DNA of 8,618 nucleotides from contig QQUM01000060.1 of NCBI GenBank assembly GCA_008501545.1, forward strand, positions 1-8,618, written 5' to 3'. The DNA is from Calditrichota bacterium. Its GTDB lineage: Bacteria; Zhuqueibacterota; Zhuqueibacteria; Zhuqueibacterales; Geothermadaptataceae. A program made the translations under genes and the position numbers. The notes beneath the pieces are model-generated. The model was not told where the DNA came from, did not search any database, and was given only the letters and a program-made list of their open reading frames with translations. Of this stretch, positions 7,287 through 8,618 are shown piece by piece (the first letter of the stretch is position 1; each line of letters starts with the position of its first letter).

Positions 7287-7292
7287 GGAGGG
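7287..7292 (+). promoter_or_regulatory. Ribosome binding site fixing the YhaM-like start
   Basis: GGAGGG ends 4 bases before the ATG at 7297 (GGAGG plus a 5-base spacer). It overlaps an in-frame ATG at 7285 and so excludes it. It also argues against the TTG at 7228, which would add 23 residues unlike the family N-terminus. Confidence 0.85.
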
Positions 7293-7296
7293 AATC

Positions 7297-8268
7297 ATGC
7301 CGGATCAAAACAGGCATATTGCTGATTTTATGCTCGGCGAGGATATCACTGGCTTTTATGTTTTACGCAGAGCCGATCTAAAAACCCGCCGCGACAACAA
7401 AGGGTACTTTTTAGCCATAGATATCTCCGATGCCAGCGGGCATATTGCTGGAAATGTTTGGGACCATGCTGAAAAAGTGGCCGAAACCGTGCATAGCGGG
7501 GATGTTGTAAAAATTAAAGCGCAAGTCCAGTCATATCAGGGGCAAAAGCAACTATCTGTACAACGCCTTCGCCCCGCCGGTTCTGCTGATGACATCGATA
7601 TGAGTGAACTGGTGCCTGCTGTCTCGACAGATGTTGAGAAACTGTGGCAGCAGTACAAAGAATTCGCAGAAAACATAGTAAATCCATTTTTGAAATCACT
7701 GCTGCGTAAATTTATTGAAGATGAAGCCTTTCAAACTGCATTTTGTGAAACGCCCGGTGGAAAAATGTGGCACCACGGTTATCGCGGTGGCTTGCTTGAA
7801 CATACAATTGGCGTTACAAAAATTTGTGAGAAATTATCCCCTCTCTACCCTGAAACTGATCGGGACGTCCTGCTGGCAGCTGCGTTATTACATGATATTG
7901 GCAAGATCAATTCTTATCAGCATGGGCCGACCTTTGAATACACCGACGAAGGCAGGTTGCTCGGGCATATCGTAATAGGCAGCCAAATGATCGTTGAGAA
8001 GATCAACAAGATTCCAGCCTTCCCTTCAGAATTAAGCAATAAATTACAGCACCTTGTTCTTAGTCATCAGGGTAAGCTGGAACAAGCTTCACCGGTCGTT
8101 CCAATGATGGCTGAAGCCTTTATTTTATATTATGCGGATGAAATTGATTCGAAGTTGAACGCCTTTTATCGAATAAAGCATCGTGAGCATAAAGAGGGCA
8201 TAAAATGGAGCTCCTATGTTAGACTCCTCGGACAGTTTTTTTATTTTGGTGAGAAAACTAAATCTTGA
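7297..8268 (+). CDS. YhaM-family 3'-5' exoribonuclease (OB-fold plus HD domain)
   Basis: This 323-residue protein matches the layout of the YhaM family. These are cytoplasmic metal-dependent 3'-5' exonucleases that trim short single-stranded RNA, and in some species DNA; the best-studied members are in Bacillus and Staphylococcus. Residues about 17-92 form an OB-fold nucleic-acid-binding domain (GYFLAIDISDASGHI, then GDVVKIKAQVQSYQGQKQL). A linker leads to an HD domain with the expected ligands: WHHGYRGGLLEHT (His169), LLHDIGK (His199-Asp200), GHIVIG (His224), LSHQG (His257) and YYADEID (Asp281). Length and motif order are normal, and no key residue is missing. GGAGGG just upstream supports the start at 7297. 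It is divergent from the kinase and has a candidate promoter at 7246-7274. The GAF-protein gene follows after 94 bases with no clear terminator, so the two may share a transcript. The family call is firm; the in vivo substrate is inferred. Confidence 0.92.
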   Translation: MPDQNRHIADFMLGEDITGFYVLRRADLKTRRDNKGYFLAIDISDASGHIAGNVWDHAEKVAETVHSGDVVKIKAQVQSYQGQKQLSVQRLRPAGSADDIDMSELVPAVSTDVEKLWQQYKEFAENIVNPFLKSLLRKFIEDEAFQTAFCETPGGKMWHHGYRGGLLEHTIGVTKICEKLSPLYPETDRDVLLAAALLHDIGKINSYQHGPTFEYTDEGRLLGHIVIGSQMIVEKINKIPAFPSELSNKLQHLVLSHQGKLEQASPVVPMMAEAFILYYADEIDSKLNAFYRIKHREHKEGIKWSSYVRLLGQFFYFGEKTKS

Positions 8269-8350
8269 TTATCCTGTTCGACTTCACTATCTTTTCCTTT
8301 CTAAATTGCTAATTATGTAAGGCAAGACTGTATTGTTCTGACTCAAACAT

Positions 8351-8355
8351 GGAGG
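8351..8355 (+). promoter_or_regulatory. Ribosome binding site fixing the GAF-protein start
   Basis: A full GGAGG sits 7 bases before the ATG at 8363. It overlaps the out-of-frame ATG at 8349 and supports the 8363 start. Confidence 0.8.
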
Positions 8356-8362
8356 CTGGAAT

Positions 8363-8618
8363 ATGGTCAATACAGCATTGTCCTCAACTTTAAATAAGCG
8401 GGAATTAGAACGTCTCGTATCCAGACTAAACCGCATCGGAATTGCGCTCTCCAGTGAACACCAGTTACACCGCTTGTTAGATTTAATTGTAAGTGAGGCA
8501 CGAAGTATTACCAACGCAGATGGTGGAAGTTTATACGTCCGGGACGGCGATAAACTTAAATTTGCCGTCGCACAAACGACATCTCTCGCCGGCCGCAACG
8601 GCAAAGTTACAGGATTTC
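8363..8618 (+). CDS. GAF-domain signalling protein, N-terminal fragment (85 codons, runs off the right edge)
   Basis: The frame opens at ATG 8363 behind a strong GGAGG and stays open to the edge. After a short helical lead (NKRELERLVSRLNRIGIAL), residues about 22-85 look like the start of a GAF domain: a helix HQLHRLLDLIVSEARSIT, then NADGGSLYVRDGDKLKF and AVAQT. GAF domains bind small ligands such as cyclic nucleotides or serve as protein interaction modules. This style of N-terminal GAF is common in HD-GYP phosphodiesterases, nucleotide cyclases, PP2C phosphatases and histidine kinases. The output domain lies outside the window, so none of these can be chosen. It lies 94 bases after the YhaM-like gene on the same strand, with no terminator between, so co-transcription is possible. 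A weak internal promoter (TTGATT, 17 bases, TATCTT) spans the end of the upstream gene. Confidence 0.8.
   Translation, partial: MVNTALSSTLNKRELERLVSRLNRIGIALSSEHQLHRLLDLIVSEARSITNADGGSLYVRDGDKLKFAVAQTTSLAGRNGKVTGF

Noticed and set aside
8287..8604. 105-codon minus-strand ORF at the right end
   Set aside because: It is a shadow of the GAF-protein gene, which has a strong ribosome site and a recognisable domain start.

Overview
The window looks like chromosomal DNA from a member of the FCB (Fibrobacteres-Chlorobi-Bacteroidetes) superphylum, probably a lineage outside classical Bacteroidota such as Calditrichota, KSB1, Ignavibacteria or a relative. The main evidence is the C-terminal type IX secretion-type sorting domain (motif YPNPFNPSTTI, ending in GVYLYKL and KMILMK) on a large secreted enzyme. 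The start codons are preceded by good Shine-Dalgarno sequences (GGAG, AGGA, GGAGGG, GGAGG). Such strong sites are unusual in Bacteroidota proper, which weakens a placement there. No rRNA, tRNA, CRISPR array, intact insertion sequence or complete phage module is visible.

Layout from left to right. Positions 1-133 hold the N-terminal end of an unrecognised minus-strand gene. Positions 134-892 are a long stretch with no convincing gene. It contains a weak 63-codon minus-strand ORF and, near its right end, a good match to a sigma-54 promoter. Positions 893-3574 encode a secreted heparinase II/III-like polysaccharide lyase (893 aa), followed by a clear bidirectional hairpin terminator at 3618-3652. 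A 255-bp convergent spacer carries an inverted repeat and a GGGGACGGTAAC motif. Positions 3908-7048 on the minus strand encode a 1046-aa membrane hybrid histidine kinase with two PAS domains, a GAF domain, HisKA, HATPase and a degenerate receiver. A 248-bp divergent spacer separates it from a YhaM-type HD-domain 3'-5' exoribonuclease (7297-8268). After 94 bp, the start of a GAF-domain signalling protein (8363 onward) runs off the right edge.

How the genes fit together. The lyase probably degrades an acidic polysaccharide outside the cell. The kinase and the GAF protein are signalling proteins, and the YhaM-like protein is an RNA-processing or decay enzyme. Nothing in the sequence ties them into one pathway. 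The lyase is monocistronic, bounded by its own candidate promoter and terminator. The kinase is also monocistronic within the window. The YhaM and GAF genes may be co-transcribed.

I did not find a convincing new multi-gene system. The most interesting points are two apparently re-wired active sites. The kinase receiver has lost three of its four key residues (phospho-acceptor Asp to Glu, second acidic-pocket residue to Gly, conserved Lys to Asn). The lyase appears to lack the metal ligands of heparinase II while keeping the fold signature.
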